From Anaerolineae bacterium (GTDB taxonomy: Bacteria; Chloroflexota; Anaerolineae; Anaerolineales; UBA4823): 64,000 nucleotides of DNA. The stretch's first letter is position 1. Every line of letters starts with the position of its first letter. The notes beneath the pieces are model-generated. The model ran no database searches. It saw only the letters and a program-made list of their open reading frames with translations, and was not told the origin of the DNA. Shown one piece after another: positions 19,304 to 29,007 of this stretch. The stretch covers positions 186,001 through 250,000 of the forward strand of contig QOQU01000003.1 in NCBI GenBank assembly GCA_003327455.1, written 5' to 3'. The position numbers were made by a program, and so were the translations under genes.

Positions 19304-20941
19304 ATGATGAGACACCATCCGATCGACGCCAATCAACTATCCCAAAAATGGGATGTCATTGTAGTGGGGGGTGGGATTAATGGGAGTGCCATTGCCAGAG
19401 ATGCAGCTCTACGGGGCTTAAAGGTGCTGGTTTTGGAAAAAGAGGATATTTCCAGCGGGACTTCAGCCTGGTCGACGCGTTTAATTCACGGCGGCTTACG
19501 CTACCTGGAATATTTTGAGTTTTACCTTGTCCGAGAATCGCTTGCCGAGCGTGAGAGATTACTCCGCAATGCACCTCATCTTGTCAAACCATTGGGGATG
19601 GCTTTCCCCTTTTACAAACAAAATCGACGACCAGCCTGGATGATCCGCATGGGGATGATCCTCTATGATGTGCTATCCTACGATAAGAGTCTGGATCATC
19701 ATCATATCCTTTCTCCGCAGCAGGTGTTTGAACAGGTCGGGGCACTCAATCCAGAGGGATTAAGCGGTGCAGCCATGTATTACGACTGTCAGGTGGCATA
19801 CGCTGAGCGCCTTTCGGTAGAAAACATTCTCTCTGCTAAAGAACAGGGAGCAACTTTTTTGAATTATGCCCGAGTGAAGCGTTTCATCCTGGACGGCAAT
19901 CGTGTCTGCGGAGTGGAGTTTGAGGATTTATTAGAGCAAAAAACTTACTCCGTTTCAGCCGATCTGGTCGTTAATGTGGGAGGTCCGTGGGTTGATGAGG
20001 TATTAAAGGGTGTCGGCAAGCCATTGAAGCGCCTTATCGGTGGGACAAAAGGCAGTCACCTTGTCGTTCCGGTTTTCCCTGGAGCGCCTAAAATTGCGGT
20101 ATATTTTGAAGCCCGCGCAGATGGGCGACCGATGTTTGTGATCCCCTGGACGGGCCGTATCTTAATTGGAACCACCGATTTGCCTTATCAGGGGGATTTA
20201 GACCATGTCGAAATTGACGATGAAGAAATAACGTATTTGATGAATGAAACCAATGGTATATTCCCCTCTGCTCAAATCAATCTCGATAAAATTCTTTACA
20301 CGTATTCGGGGATCCGACCCTTGCCATATGTAGGGGAGAAGAAGACAGCTGCCATTACCCGACGCCATATTATTCATGACCATACCCCAGAAGTAGAAGG
20401 ATTGATTTCAATCATTGGCGGAAAGCTGACTACCTTTCGGAATCTGGCTGAACAATGTGTTGATTTAATTGGCAAGAAGTTAAACCGCCCGCTTAAGCCC
20501 TGCGTTACCAATAAGGTGCATTTACCTGGTGCAGGTGAGGGTAATTTTGTCGAGTTTCAAAACCAATTTATTGCAAAAAGTGGTTTCGAGCGGGATATTG
20601 CCAGTCACCTGACTGAGATCTATGGCGCCAGAGCGGAGAAAATTCTTGCCTTGATACAAAAAGAGCCGAAGTTGAAAGAAAGGTTGCATCCTGGAGATAC
20701 GACGATTGGGGCTGAAGTAATCTTCGCTTTTGAGGAAGAGCAGGCCGAAACAATTCAGGATGTTTTGTTGCGCCGCTGCATGGGCGGGTATAACGATTCT
20801 GCGGGTTTGAATATCCTCGACCCGGCTATCCAGATTGCTGGTGATTATTTCGGTTGGGATAAGGAGCGGAGAGAGCAAGAAAAAGAAGCCTATCAGAAGT
20901 ATATCCAGCGTTATCGTCCCAAACTTCTCCGCCAGCCTTAA
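19304..20941 (+). CDS. glpD: Glycerol-3-phosphate dehydrogenase (FAD)
   Basis: A 545-aa flavoprotein oxidising sn-glycerol-3-phosphate to dihydroxyacetone phosphate, passing electrons to quinone at the membrane. The FAD-binding dinucleotide fold is WDVIVVGGGINGSAIARDAA. The family signatures STRLIHGGLRYLEYFEF and GTTDLPYQGD are present, and the C-terminal domain has the FRNLAEQCVDL linker. The frame is open from TTG 19286, but ATG 19304 has a GGAG about 8 nt upstream. The gene stands alone and is followed by a strong terminator. The only glycerol-related gene seen here. Confidence 0.92.
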   Translation: MMRHHPIDANQLSQKWDVIVVGGGINGSAIARDAALRGLKVLVLEKEDISSGTSAWSTRLIHGGLRYLEYFEFYLVRESLAERERLLRNAPHLVKPLGMAFPFYKQNRRPAWMIRMGMILYDVLSYDKSLDHHHILSPQQVFEQVGALNPEGLSGAAMYYDCQVAYAERLSVENILSAKEQGATFLNYARVKRFILDGNRVCGVEFEDLLEQKTYSVSADLVVNVGGPWVDEVLKGVGKPLKRLIGGTKGSHLVVPVFPGAPKIAVYFEARADGRPMFVIPWTGRILIGTTDLPYQGDLDHVEIDDEEITYLMNETNGIFPSAQINLDKILYTYSGIRPLPYVGEKKTAAITRRHIIHDHTPEVEGLISIIGGKLTTFRNLAEQCVDLIGKKLNRPLKPCVTNKVHLPGAGEGNFVEFQNQFIAKSGFERDIASHLTEIYGARAEKILALIQKEPKLKERLHPGDTTIGAEVIFAFEEEQAETIQDVLLRRCMGGYNDSAGLNILDPAIQIAGDYFGWDKERREQEKEAYQKYIQRYRPKLLRQP

Positions 20942-21007
20942 GCTCATCATGAGGCGTAAGGATTCTTGCTAAGGCGAAGCGAGCTTCATCTACGTTAGTG
21001 CTAAAAG

Positions 21008-21046
21008 CGGGATGGCAAGCGATCGAAGCAACCATCCCGGTTTTTT
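21008..21046 (+). terminator. Intrinsic terminator after glpD
   Basis: Stem CGGGATGG (21008-21015) with CCATCCCG (21032-21039), a 16-nt loop, then T6 at 21041-21046. Confidence 0.85.
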
Positions 21047-21121
21047 CTTAACCAGCCTCAAAGGACTGCATTGACCGTCATAGATGAGCAAATTGGAGTG
21101 CATAGAATTGTCTGGATAGGG

Positions 21122-21127
21122 TATAAT
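21122..21127 (+). promoter_or_regulatory. -10 box of the ABC-permease-ABC operon
   Basis: Perfect TATAAT overlapping the start of the operator palindrome. No good -35 at 17 bp (TGCATA). Confidence 0.55.
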
Positions 21128-21151
21128 ACATACCGACTGGTCGGTATGTAT
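21126..21151. promoter_or_regulatory. TetR/AcrR-type operator
   Basis: A perfect 26-bp palindrome with arms ATACATACCGAC and GTCGGTATGTAT around a TG centre. It overlaps the -10 box and the likely transcription start, the place for a repressor. The core ACCGAC-GTCGGT is typical of TetR-family sites controlling exporters. No TetR gene is encoded nearby. Confidence 0.75.
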
Positions 21152-21308
21152 ATTGTATAGTATGATGACTTAATGCTTGTCCAGGATGTTTTACGCGAAA
21201 TTAATCATATTCTTACATGCATTGTCTGAAATATCGAGTAGGATAATAACCTGTTAATGGATGGCTAGAATAACGACGCGTGGAGATATGGTCAGCGAAA
21301 TAGGAAAA

Positions 21309-22064
21309 ATGACGAAGATTTTCTTGGGTGAATATCAAAGCAATCAGAGCGAGCTTTCTCTGGTTTCTCATATGGAAAGCGATTCGGCGAGTATTCCCTT
21401 GATGGAAGCGCAAGACCTGTGGAAGGTCTATCAGACCCCCAGTGGTGATGTGCCAGCTTTGAAGGGGATTGATCTATCAATCCAGGCAGGTGAATTCCTG
21501 ATCATTGTTGGAAAATCTGGCGCGGGTAAATCGACTCTGGTCAATCTGTTGACTACTATTGACGTTCCAACGAAAGGAAGGCTCTTCTTTCGAGGTAAAT
21601 CGGTGTTGGACCTTTCGGAAGAGGAGAGAACCCGCTGGCGTGGAAAGAACTTAGGGATTGTGTTTCAATTCTTTCAATTGTTTCCAACTCTGACCATTTG
21701 GGAGAACGTCAAGATCAGCATGGATCTATTGGGAGAACTTCCTGTTCAAGAGCGGAAAGAGCGGGCTTTGGATTTACTGCGCCAGGTTGGCTTAGAAGAT
21801 CATGCCCGCAAGGTACCAGCAAAAATTTCAGGTGGACAGCAACAACGAGTGGCGATTGCGCGGGCTCTGGCAAATGACCCGCCGTTACTGATTGCCGATG
21901 AACCGACCGGGAATCTCGATTCGCGCACTTCGGAAGAAATTATGGAATTGTTTGCCTCGTTTGTTTCAAGAGGAAAATCTGTATTGATGGTTACCCATGA
22001 TCGCGGCGCATTGAAATGGGCGACGCGGGTGGTGGAAATCCTGGATGGAGAGCTGCAAAGGTGA
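21309..22064 (+). CDS. ABC transporter ATP-binding protein (MacB/LolD type), first of two
   Basis: Motifs are Walker A GKSGAGKST, Q-loop FQFFQL, signature [14 protein letters not shown], Walker [16 protein letters not shown] and switch MVTHD. The frame is open from ATG 21261. Starts at 21288, 21309 (AGGA upstream) and 21372 are also possible, so the N-terminus is uncertain; the family core begins near 21400 (MEAQDLWKVYQ). Its stop codon overlaps the permease start (TGATG). It forms an operon with one permease and a second ATPase behind the TetR-type operator, probably exporting a drug, lipid or peptide. Confidence 0.85.
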   Translation: MTKIFLGEYQSNQSELSLVSHMESDSASIPLMEAQDLWKVYQTPSGDVPALKGIDLSIQAGEFLIIVGKSGAGKSTLVNLLTTIDVPTKGRLFFRGKSVLDLSEEERTRWRGKNLGIVFQFFQLFPTLTIWENVKISMDLLGELPVQERKERALDLLRQVGLEDHARKVPAKISGGQQQRVAIARALANDPPLLIADEPTGNLDSRTSEEIMELFASFVSRGKSVLMVTHDRGALKWATRVVEILDGELQR

Positions 22065-24475
22065 TGAATCTGGATGCAAGATGGGTAAAAATTTGGCGCG
22101 ATCTTTGGGGAAATAAGACGCGTTTCCTGCTTGTGACCCTTTCTATTGCAGTTGGAGTGGGCACAATCGGAATGATTTACAACGCCTCGCAGATTATTCA
22201 ACGGGATTTATATTCCCAATTCAAGCAAGGGAACCCGGCGCATGTATTTCTCTATCTCTCGCCTTTCCCCAAGGAGATCGCTAACGCTGCTGAAGGAATC
22301 CGTGAGGTGAAGCAGGCTCAGGCACGGCGCATCCTTCGGGCAGAGATTAAGTCTTCCCGAGGTGATTTTGAAAATCTAAACTTGCATGTGATTGCCGATT
22401 CTTTCTCTATTAAGGTAAATCGATTCAACATGCTACAGGGAGCGTTTCCTCCCAACGTTCGGGAGATAGTTCTTGAACGCCAATCGGCTCAATTATTGGG
22501 TTATGAAGTCGGAGATAAAGTAACCGTCAAATTGGAAGATGACCGTCAATATGAGTTAACCCTTTCGGGAATTGCCCACGATGTAAATGAAATCCCCTTT
22601 GCAATTTTGGGAGATGCCAGCGGGTATATCAGTATGGATACTTTACGCTGGATGGGAGAATCTGCGACCTATAATCGTCTAGAAGTGGTTGTGCAAGGCG
22701 AGGAGATTAGTAAAGGATATGCCCTGGACGTGGCAGATAAAATCAAGAAACGAATTTTAGAGCCGGCTGGCTACCAGGTCTTTAGCATTCGCATTCCGGG
22801 GGTTGGCTCGGATCCGGGGGATCACTGGGCGCACAATCAAATCCGCGGTTTCATCCTGATCCTTCAAATCATGAGTGTGATGGCTACTTTACTCAGTGGG
22901 GGTTTGATTGTCAATACGATTTCGGCTATCCTGATTCAACAGACCAAACAAATCGGCATCTTGCGCGCAATCGGTGCTTCGCGGAAGCAGATTGTCAGCA
23001 TGTATCTCTTGAACATCTTGATCTTTTCTGTGGCTGGGCTCATATTAGCGATTCCTTTTGGATTGGTGGGTAGCTGGTGGTTGGCGAACTTTGCTGCAAG
23101 ATTCTTGAATTTTGATGTCACTCGCGTTACACTTACCTGGGATGTCTTGTTGATTCAGGTAGGGGTGGCAATTGGGATGCCGCTGGCGGTTGCTATCTTC
23201 CCTATTCTCAATGGAACGAGCATCTCGGTCTATGATGCGATCTATCAATACGGCCTCAGCGATCGCAAGCGGGTGAGCCGCTTTGAGCAACTGCTCAGCC
23301 GTATCCGTTCAATCAATCCGCCTTTGCTCTTATCGTTGAGGAATACTTTCCGGCAAAGGTCGCGTTTGGCGTTTACTTTAAGCACACTGACTCTTGCCGG
23401 GGCGATGTTCATTGCTTCTTTCAGTACCTATTCTTCGTTGACGGCTCAAATACGGGATGTGGAGCGTTATGTGGCGTTTGACGCGCGCTTATCTTTGCCT
23501 CGAGGGGTCACGAAAGTTGCTGCTGAACGAGAAGCTTTGAGGATTGAAGGAATTGGATATGCTGAGGGATGGGCAATTAGCGAGGGCGTTATTGTGCGCT
23601 CAGATCATAGTGAAAGTCAGGGTATAGAAATTGTCGGGTTGCCTCCAGATAGCAAGACAATCTATCCCAAATTGGTTGCCGGGAGGTGGTTAAGTGCTAT
23701 GCCCAATTCCCGGCAAGTGGTTGTAAATGCGGATCTGGTGAATGAGGAAGCGGGAATAGAGGTTGGCAAAGAGATTCAGATCAAAATCGGAGGTCGAACC
23801 CATACCTTCACTGTGGTGGGTATCGTTTCAAAGCATATTTTTGGTCCACGCATTTATATGGACTTTACTTCCCTCTCTCGTCTGACAGGCCGGCACAATG
23901 AAGTGGATGAGATTCGGGTACTTGCCGAAGAAGGAAAACTGGCTTCTGTCGCCACTCAAAATACGCTTGCCGAAAAATTGGAAGAACGTTTTCGTAATGC
24001 TGGAATCAGTAAGAACAACAGTGTGACTCGCTCCTCCTTCTTTAGTGAATTCACGGAGATTTTTAATATTATCTTATTGGTTTTACTTATCATGGCGGGT
24101 TTGTTGGCTCTGGTTGGCAGCTTGGGCCTGAGTGGTACACTCGGTATAAACATCATGGAAAGAATGCGTGAGATCGGAGTGCTTCGAGCGGTCGGTGCAG
24201 CCAATCACGCTTTAGTTAAGATTGTCCTGACCGAAAGCCTGGTGGTAAGTTTTGTGAGTTGGGTGATGGGAGCGATTACTTCAGCGATCTCCAGCCCTAT
24301 TCTAGCAGCGGTGGTGATTTACGCGGTGTTGGAGACCCAGATGAGCTTTCGCTATTCAATGATTGGCTTGATGCTCTGGTTTTGCGTTATTTTACTGATT
24401 GGAGTGTTTTCAAGTCTTCTGCCAGCTCGCCGGGCGGCTTTGTTGCAGGTTCGAGAGGTCTTGGATTATGAATGA
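22064..24475 (+). CDS. ABC transporter permease, FtsX/MacB family, duplicated
   Basis: An 803-aa permease with two FtsX-type halves. The N-terminal helix (TRFLLVTLSIAVGVGTIGMIYN) is followed by an extracytoplasmic MacB-PCD-like region. Helices near residues 265-400 include the ILIQQTKQIGILRAIGAS coupling helix. A second extracytoplasmic region follows, then C-terminal helices with MERMREIGVLRAVGAANH. The frame is open upstream from 22016, but ATG 22064 overlaps the ATPase stop by one base and matches the family start. Its end overlaps the next ATPase gene (ATGA). One long permease between two ATPase genes suggests a heterodimeric nucleotide-binding pair. Confidence 0.85.
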   Translation: MNLDARWVKIWRDLWGNKTRFLLVTLSIAVGVGTIGMIYNASQIIQRDLYSQFKQGNPAHVFLYLSPFPKEIANAAEGIREVKQAQARRILRAEIKSSRGDFENLNLHVIADSFSIKVNRFNMLQGAFPPNVREIVLERQSAQLLGYEVGDKVTVKLEDDRQYELTLSGIAHDVNEIPFAILGDASGYISMDTLRWMGESATYNRLEVVVQGEEISKGYALDVADKIKKRILEPAGYQVFSIRIPGVGSDPGDHWAHNQIRGFILILQIMSVMATLLSGGLIVNTISAILIQQTKQIGILRAIGASRKQIVSMYLLNILIFSVAGLILAIPFGLVGSWWLANFAARFLNFDVTRVTLTWDVLLIQVGVAIGMPLAVAIFPILNGTSISVYDAIYQYGLSDRKRVSRFEQLLSRIRSINPPLLLSLRNTFRQRSRLAFTLSTLTLAGAMFIASFSTYSSLTAQIRDVERYVAFDARLSLPRGVTKVAAEREALRIEGIGYAEGWAISEGVIVRSDHSESQGIEIVGLPPDSKTIYPKLVAGRWLSAMPNSRQVVVNADLVNEEAGIEVGKEIQIKIGGRTHTFTVVGIVSKHIFGPRIYMDFTSLSRLTGRHNEVDEIRVLAEEGKLASVATQNTLAEKLEERFRNAGISKNNSVTRSSFFSEFTEIFNIILLVLLIMAGLLALVGSLGLSGTLGINIMERMREIGVLRAVGAANHALVKIVLTESLVVSFVSWVMGAITSAISSPILAAVVIYAVLETQMSFRYSMIGLMLWFCVILLIGVFSSLLPARRAALLQVREVLDYE

Positions 24476-25218
24476 ATCTTTACAATATGCTTGAACCAAC
24501 GCCTCATCGCGTGGAGGTTGACATGGAAGAATCACGGAAAAACGGCGCGCTTATTCAACTCAAAGGTGTCAGTAAAATCTATCACACCGATGCCGGCCGA
24601 TTTGTAGCTCTGGAAAATGTAAACCTGCAAATCCATTCTGGGGAATTCGTATCCATTATTGGAAAATCAGGCAGTGGAAAAACCACCTTAATCAATTTGA
24701 TCACCGGTATTGACCAGCCTTCTGATGGAGAAATTTATATCGATCAAACCCCAGTCCATTTGTTGAAAGAAAGCGAGAAGGCGATCTGGAGAGGCAAGAC
24801 GATTGGGGTTGTCTTCCAATTCTTTCAATTGTTGCCGACCTTAACAGTCATCGAAAATGTTATGTTACCGATGAGTTTATGCAACCTCTATCCGGGTAAT
24901 GAACGCCTGGAGCGTGCTTATCAATTACTTAAGCTTGTCCATGTGGAACATCAGGCGAATCAATTGCCCACCTTCCTTTCCGGAGGAGAACAACAACGGG
25001 TAGCCATTGCCCGTGCCTTAGCTAATGATCCTCCGATTATCGCGACCGACGAACCGACCGGTAATCTTGATTCTCGCACGGCAGAAACAATCATGGAGCT
25101 GTTTCAGGACTTAACTGCGCGCGGAAAGACCTTATTAATGGTGACCCACGATCCTGATTTAGCTCTGCGGGCTCAAAGGATCATTTCTCTGTCCGATGGG
25201 CGGATAGTGCAAGCCTGA
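24472..25218 (+). CDS. ABC transporter ATP-binding protein (MacB/LolD type), second
   Basis: 248 aa. Motifs are GKSGSGKTT (Walker A), [12 protein letters not shown] (Q-loop), [15 protein letters not shown] (signature), [14 protein letters not shown] (Walker B, with Thr before Asp) and [10 protein letters not shown] (switch). It overlaps the permease by 4 nt, so translation is coupled. It is related to the first ATPase of the operon (shared FQFFQL and [11 protein letters not shown]) but too divergent for a recent duplication. Confidence 0.88.
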   Translation: MNLYNMLEPTPHRVEVDMEESRKNGALIQLKGVSKIYHTDAGRFVALENVNLQIHSGEFVSIIGKSGSGKTTLINLITGIDQPSDGEIYIDQTPVHLLKESEKAIWRGKTIGVVFQFFQLLPTLTVIENVMLPMSLCNLYPGNERLERAYQLLKLVHVEHQANQLPTFLSGGEQQRVAIARALANDPPIIATDEPTGNLDSRTAETIMELFQDLTARGKTLLMVTHDPDLALRAQRIISLSDGRIVQA

Positions 25219-25269
25219 TTTTTGGGTAAACCTTACGCGGTTTTTATGGATTTTATATTCAGGGAGCAG

Positions 25270-25275
25270 TATAAT
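25270..25275 (+). promoter_or_regulatory. -10 box of the PilZ gene
   Basis: Perfect TATAAT 53 bp before the start codon, with a poor -35 (TGGATT, 17 bp upstream). Confidence 0.4.
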
Positions 25276-25327
25276 TCCAGTGCAAATAATCACTGCGTTT
25301 TGTTATATAAAATGAAATGAGATAAAA

Positions 25328-26182
25328 ATGGATGTCGGAATCCTAGATTTATTGCGCCGGGTGGCAAGTGCCGAGGCTGAGATTCGTCTGCTCAATGTTT
25401 ACCAGGGGATTCCGATTGCCTTTCCGGCTGCAATTGTTTACGTTGGGCAAAATTCAATTACGGTAAAAACCGAACGCTATCAGCTGGTTTGTCTTTATCA
25501 GGAGAGGCAAACGTACATCCAGTATCCAGGCTTCCCGGCAATCATTCGGGCGCGAGTAGAGCGGTTAGAACCGCAGGTTCTTCAAGCCACCTTGACCGAG
25601 TTTGAATATACCCGGGAGGGGATCGGTGATCGACGCCAGATTCGGGTTTGGCCAAAAGAGGGCGTGACGGGAGAACTTCAGTTGCCGGAGCGTGCTGAGT
25701 CGATTCGGGGAGAGCTGGCGGATATCTCCCTGGATGGCATGGGAATTTACCTGCCGGACAATGAGTATTATACGCATCTTTTCCGTCAGGGGAGAAAAGT
25801 GGCAATTTCGCTTCGGTTACCGGGGGTGTATCAGATCAAACAACCCAAAAGGTATGAGGGAGGCAGTATGGGGGAAGTCAATCGGTACGATCGCACGCAA
25901 TTGCGCCTTTCGACCATCCACACCCCCTCGTATGGCAGTGACCGAGAGGATTCAACCGCAATCAAGACCATTCATTCGCCAGAGATCGAAGTATACGGTA
26001 TCATTTCCAATCATTATACGGAGGCGAACACACGCCGCTACCGCATTGGCATTCGCCTCCAACCGAATGAACAATACCGCTCGATTGTCACCCAATTTAT
26101 TTCTCAACGTCAATCCGAGATCATTCAGGAACTGAATGCCCTGTACCGTTTGCTGACTCGCGAAACGGGTGCATTGCGCTAA
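25328..26182 (+). CDS. PilZ domain protein (c-di-GMP receptor)
   Basis: A 284-aa cytoplasmic protein of YcgR-like layout. An N-terminal beta-rich region (residues 1-95) precedes a PilZ domain. Both c-di-GMP-binding motifs are intact: RRQIR at 102-106 (RxxxR) and DISLDG at 132-137 (DxSxxG). A poorly conserved insert lies at about 180-225. The receptor probably links c-di-GMP, as made by the cyclase at 13427, to surface or polysaccharide functions. It is monocistronic, and its stop codon abuts the malic enzyme stop on the other strand. Confidence 0.85.
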   Translation: MDVGILDLLRRVASAEAEIRLLNVYQGIPIAFPAAIVYVGQNSITVKTERYQLVCLYQERQTYIQYPGFPAIIRARVERLEPQVLQATLTEFEYTREGIGDRRQIRVWPKEGVTGELQLPERAESIRGELADISLDGMGIYLPDNEYYTHLFRQGRKVAISLRLPGVYQIKQPKRYEGGSMGEVNRYDRTQLRLSTIHTPSYGSDREDSTAIKTIHSPEIEVYGIISNHYTEANTRRYRIGIRLQPNEQYRSIVTQFISQRQSEIIQELNALYRLLTRETGALR

Positions 26183-28444
26183 TCAAGGCTGACGACTCAT
26201 TGCATCCATAACAGCCACCGCAGCGATGTTAACAATATTGCGCATCTCTTCCCCAGTCTGTAAGACGTGGATTGGCGCGCCGATTCCCAACAAGATTGGC
26301 CCAATTGCCTGGGCGTTTCCAAGCCGCGCCAGCAATTTGTAGGCGATGTTGGCGGATTCAAGCGAGGGGAATACCAAAACATTGGCATCCGAAACACGGC
26401 TGAAGGGATAGCGTTCCTGGATAATCTCTGGGCTAACCGCTGTATCTGCCTGCATTTCTCCATCTACCATCAATTCCGGACGCCGCTGGCGGATAAGATC
26501 TACAGCCTTTTTTACCTTGAGCGATAATGGGTGAATGGTGCTGCCAAAATTGGAGAAAGACAGCAAGGCTACGCGGGGTTCGATGCCTAGTTGTTGCGCA
26601 AAATCGGCCGCTAGACATGCAATTTCGGCTAAGTCATCGGCGGAAGGGTCAATATTGACCGTAGCATCGGTGAAAAGGTAGGTTCGATCGTTGACGATCA
26701 TAATATAAACGCCTGCGGCGCGCTGAGTGCCAGGTTTGGTGTGATGAATTTGAAGCGCTGGGCGAATCACATCGGGATAATCGTAGGTCAATCCCGAGAC
26801 GAAGGCATCAGCATCCCCCATTTTGACCATCATGGGACCGAAAACATTGGGATCTAAAATGCGCTGGCGCGCATCTTTGAGGGTGATACCCTTGCGCTGA
26901 CGCAGCAGGTAGAAAGCTTGGGCATATTCTTCAAATCTTTCGTAGTGGAGAGGATCGATGATGCGAGGGGTACAACTCAACCCAAGGTCGCTGATTTTTT
27001 GACAGATGACATCTGCTCTTCCAATTAAGATTGGTTCGCCGATATTTTCATCCATGATTTGATAAGCGGCGCGGATGATTTTCGATTCTTCGCCCTCTGC
27101 GAAACAGATGCGCATCAACCTGGGTGCAGATTTGGCTTTATTGAGGATGTAATAGCGGATTTGCTCTCCCATACCCAGCCGAAAGGCGAGTTGTTGGCGA
27201 TATTCCTCAATATCGATCACCTTACGGGCAACACCGCTCTCGATGGCAGCTCTGGCGACCGCTGGCGCTTCCCAGAGCAATACACGTGGATCGAGTGGTT
27301 TTGGAATAATATAATCCGGGCCAAATTTCAGGCTTTCAAGGTTGTAGGCGCGCAGAACGCTATCCGGCACATCTTCTTTGGCTAAAGCAGCCAGAGCATG
27401 GCTGGCAGCCACTTTCATCTCATCATTGATCGTTCTGGCACGCACATCCAAGGCGCCTCGAAAGATAAATGGAAAGCCAAGCACGTTATTGATTTGATTG
27501 GGGTAATCGGAACGACCGGTAGCAACAATGGCATCCGGGCGGGCTTCTTTTGCCAGTTCATAACGGATCTCAGGGTCAGGGTTTGACATTGCAAAGATCA
27601 GAGGGCGTTCTGCCATGGTTTTGACCATTTCAGGTGTTAGAATGTCTTTAACGGATAAGCCGTAAAAGACATCTGCTCCTCTAACGGCATCTGCTAAAGA
27701 ACGCGCCTCAGTTTCGGCTGCAAAGCGTTCTTTGTATGGATTCATTCCTTCCTGACGACCTTGATAAACCACGCCTCGCGTATCTACCAGGAGAATGTTT
27801 TCCCGCTTTGCCCCTAATTTGACCATCAATTCTGCACAAGAGATGGCCGATGCACCGGCTCCGGAAACAACGATTTTAACCTCCGCAATCTGTTTACCTA
27901 CCAGTTCCAAACCATTCAATAGTGCAGCCCCTGAAATGATCGCTGTACCGTGCTGATCGTCATGGAAAACCGGGATATCCAAGAGAGATCTTAAGGTCTC
28001 TTCGATATAAAAACATTCTGGTGCTTTGATATCTTCTAAATTGATGCCACCAAAAGATGGCGAGATAGCGCGGGCAACCTGAATAACCACATCTGGATCT
28101 CGGCTGTCGACTTCGATATCAATGGCATCCACATCTGCAAAACGCTTGAATAATACGGCTTTGCCTTCCATTACCGGTTTTGCTGCCAGCGCGCCTCGAT
28201 CGCCCAAACCGAGAATCGCTGTCCCGTTGGTCAGGACTGCCACCAGATTACCTTTTGCCGTGTACTCGTAGCTTGCATCCGCGTCTTGCTCTATTTCGAG
28301 AACTGGAATGGCAACCCCAGGTGTATAGGCGAGAGATAAGTCCCGCTGGGTGAGCATGGGTTTGGTCGGAATAACCGAAATCTTGCCCGGTTTGCCCTGT
28401 AACTTGTGATATTCAAGTGCCTCTTCACGGGTGATGGTTGCCAT
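26183..28444 (-). CDS. maeB: NADP-dependent malic enzyme (MaeB type)
   Basis: A 753-aa enzyme that oxidatively decarboxylates malate to pyruvate. The N-terminal malic domain has [32 protein letters not shown], the catalytic Lys region [16 protein letters not shown], metal-site [15 protein letters not shown] and [11 protein letters not shown]. The NAD(P)-binding domain has [16 protein letters not shown]. From about residue 425 a phosphotransacetylase-like domain follows, which in MaeB proteins is regulatory (acetyl-CoA) rather than catalytic. Both domains look complete. The gene is divergent from the small membrane protein at 28567. Confidence 0.93.
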   Translation of the reverse strand: MATITREEALEYHKLQGKPGKISVIPTKPMLTQRDLSLAYTPGVAIPVLEIEQDADASYEYTAKGNLVAVLTNGTAILGLGDRGALAAKPVMEGKAVLFKRFADVDAIDIEVDSRDPDVVIQVARAISPSFGGINLEDIKAPECFYIEETLRSLLDIPVFHDDQHGTAIISGAALLNGLELVGKQIAEVKIVVSGAGASAISCAELMVKLGAKRENILLVDTRGVVYQGRQEGMNPYKERFAAETEARSLADAVRGADVFYGLSVKDILTPEMVKTMAERPLIFAMSNPDPEIRYELAKEARPDAIVATGRSDYPNQINNVLGFPFIFRGALDVRARTINDEMKVAASHALAALAKEDVPDSVLRAYNLESLKFGPDYIIPKPLDPRVLLWEAPAVARAAIESGVARKVIDIEEYRQQLAFRLGMGEQIRYYILNKAKSAPRLMRICFAEGEESKIIRAAYQIMDENIGEPILIGRADVICQKISDLGLSCTPRIIDPLHYERFEEYAQAFYLLRQRKGITLKDARQRILDPNVFGPMMVKMGDADAFVSGLTYDYPDVIRPALQIHHTKPGTQRAAGVYIMIVNDRTYLFTDATVNIDPSADDLAEIACLAADFAQQLGIEPRVALLSFSNFGSTIHPLSLKVKKAVDLIRQRRPELMVDGEMQADTAVSPEIIQERYPFSRVSDANVLVFPSLESANIAYKLLARLGNAQAIGPILLGIGAPIHVLQTGEEMRNIVNIAAVAVMDAMSRQP

Positions 28445-28521
28445 ACGAAATTTCCTTTCTCACAGGGTGTCCAGTTTTTGCCAATTATACCTGTTCTTCG
28501 GATGCGTCCTCTCTGATATGC

Positions 28522-28527
28522 TATAAT
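28522..28527 (+). promoter_or_regulatory. -10 box upstream of the small membrane protein and selA
   Basis: Perfect TATAAT; transcription would start about 33 nt before ATG 28567. No clear -35. Confidence 0.4.
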
Positions 28528-28566
28528 TTAAAAATTGAGACAAAGAAACGTGGTTTTTTTCTTGTT

Positions 28567-29007
28567 ATGGATTCCAAGCTCGAGTCTGTTCCTCCCTCTT
28601 CAAATCCACCAGGGCTTCGCCCGAAAGATTATCTGCCGCTGTCGTTAGGCCTTATGATGGTTGGCTGGGGTGGATTGGCGTATTTGATTTTCTTTACCTT
28701 ACCTACTTTAGGGATGCGCTGGCTATTTTACTTTTTGGCGGTTTTAGCATTTACCGGAACTGCTCTCCCCATCATTGTCTTCTTACACCTTCGCTTTCCC
28801 GGCAAAAAACCGAGCCCCGTTAGCAGTATTGTGCGGCAGGCGTTGTGGGTTGGAATTTATTTTCCTGCTTTAGCCTGGTTGCAGATTGCACGCGTTTTGA
28901 CCCCTGGACTGGCGGTCTTCGTCGCTTTATGTTTTTTTGTCATTGAGGTTGCATTGACGTTGCGCGAGCGCAGTTTGTGGACAGCCCCGAACAAAGATAA
29001 TGAATAA
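28567..29007 (+). CDS. Small membrane protein, function unknown
   Basis: 146 aa with four hydrophobic segments (roughly residues 25-45, 50-75, 92-110 and 112-132). The frame is open from 28438, but the upstream part includes the promoter region and is not hydrophobic. ATG 28567 is therefore preferred. The last 8 nt overlap selA, so the two are probably cotranslated. I do not recognise a family. Similar small four-helix proteins are common beside housekeeping genes in Anaerolineae. Confidence 0.65.
   Translation: MDSKLESVPPSSNPPGLRPKDYLPLSLGLMMVGWGGLAYLIFFTLPTLGMRWLFYFLAVLAFTGTALPIIVFLHLRFPGKKPSPVSSIVRQALWVGIYFPALAWLQIARVLTPGLAVFVALCFFVIEVALTLRERSLWTAPNKDNE

Noticed and set aside
21122-21151. 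Palindrome as an intrinsic terminator
   Set aside because: It overlaps the -10 box, has a 2-nt centre and no T-tract; an operator is a better reading.
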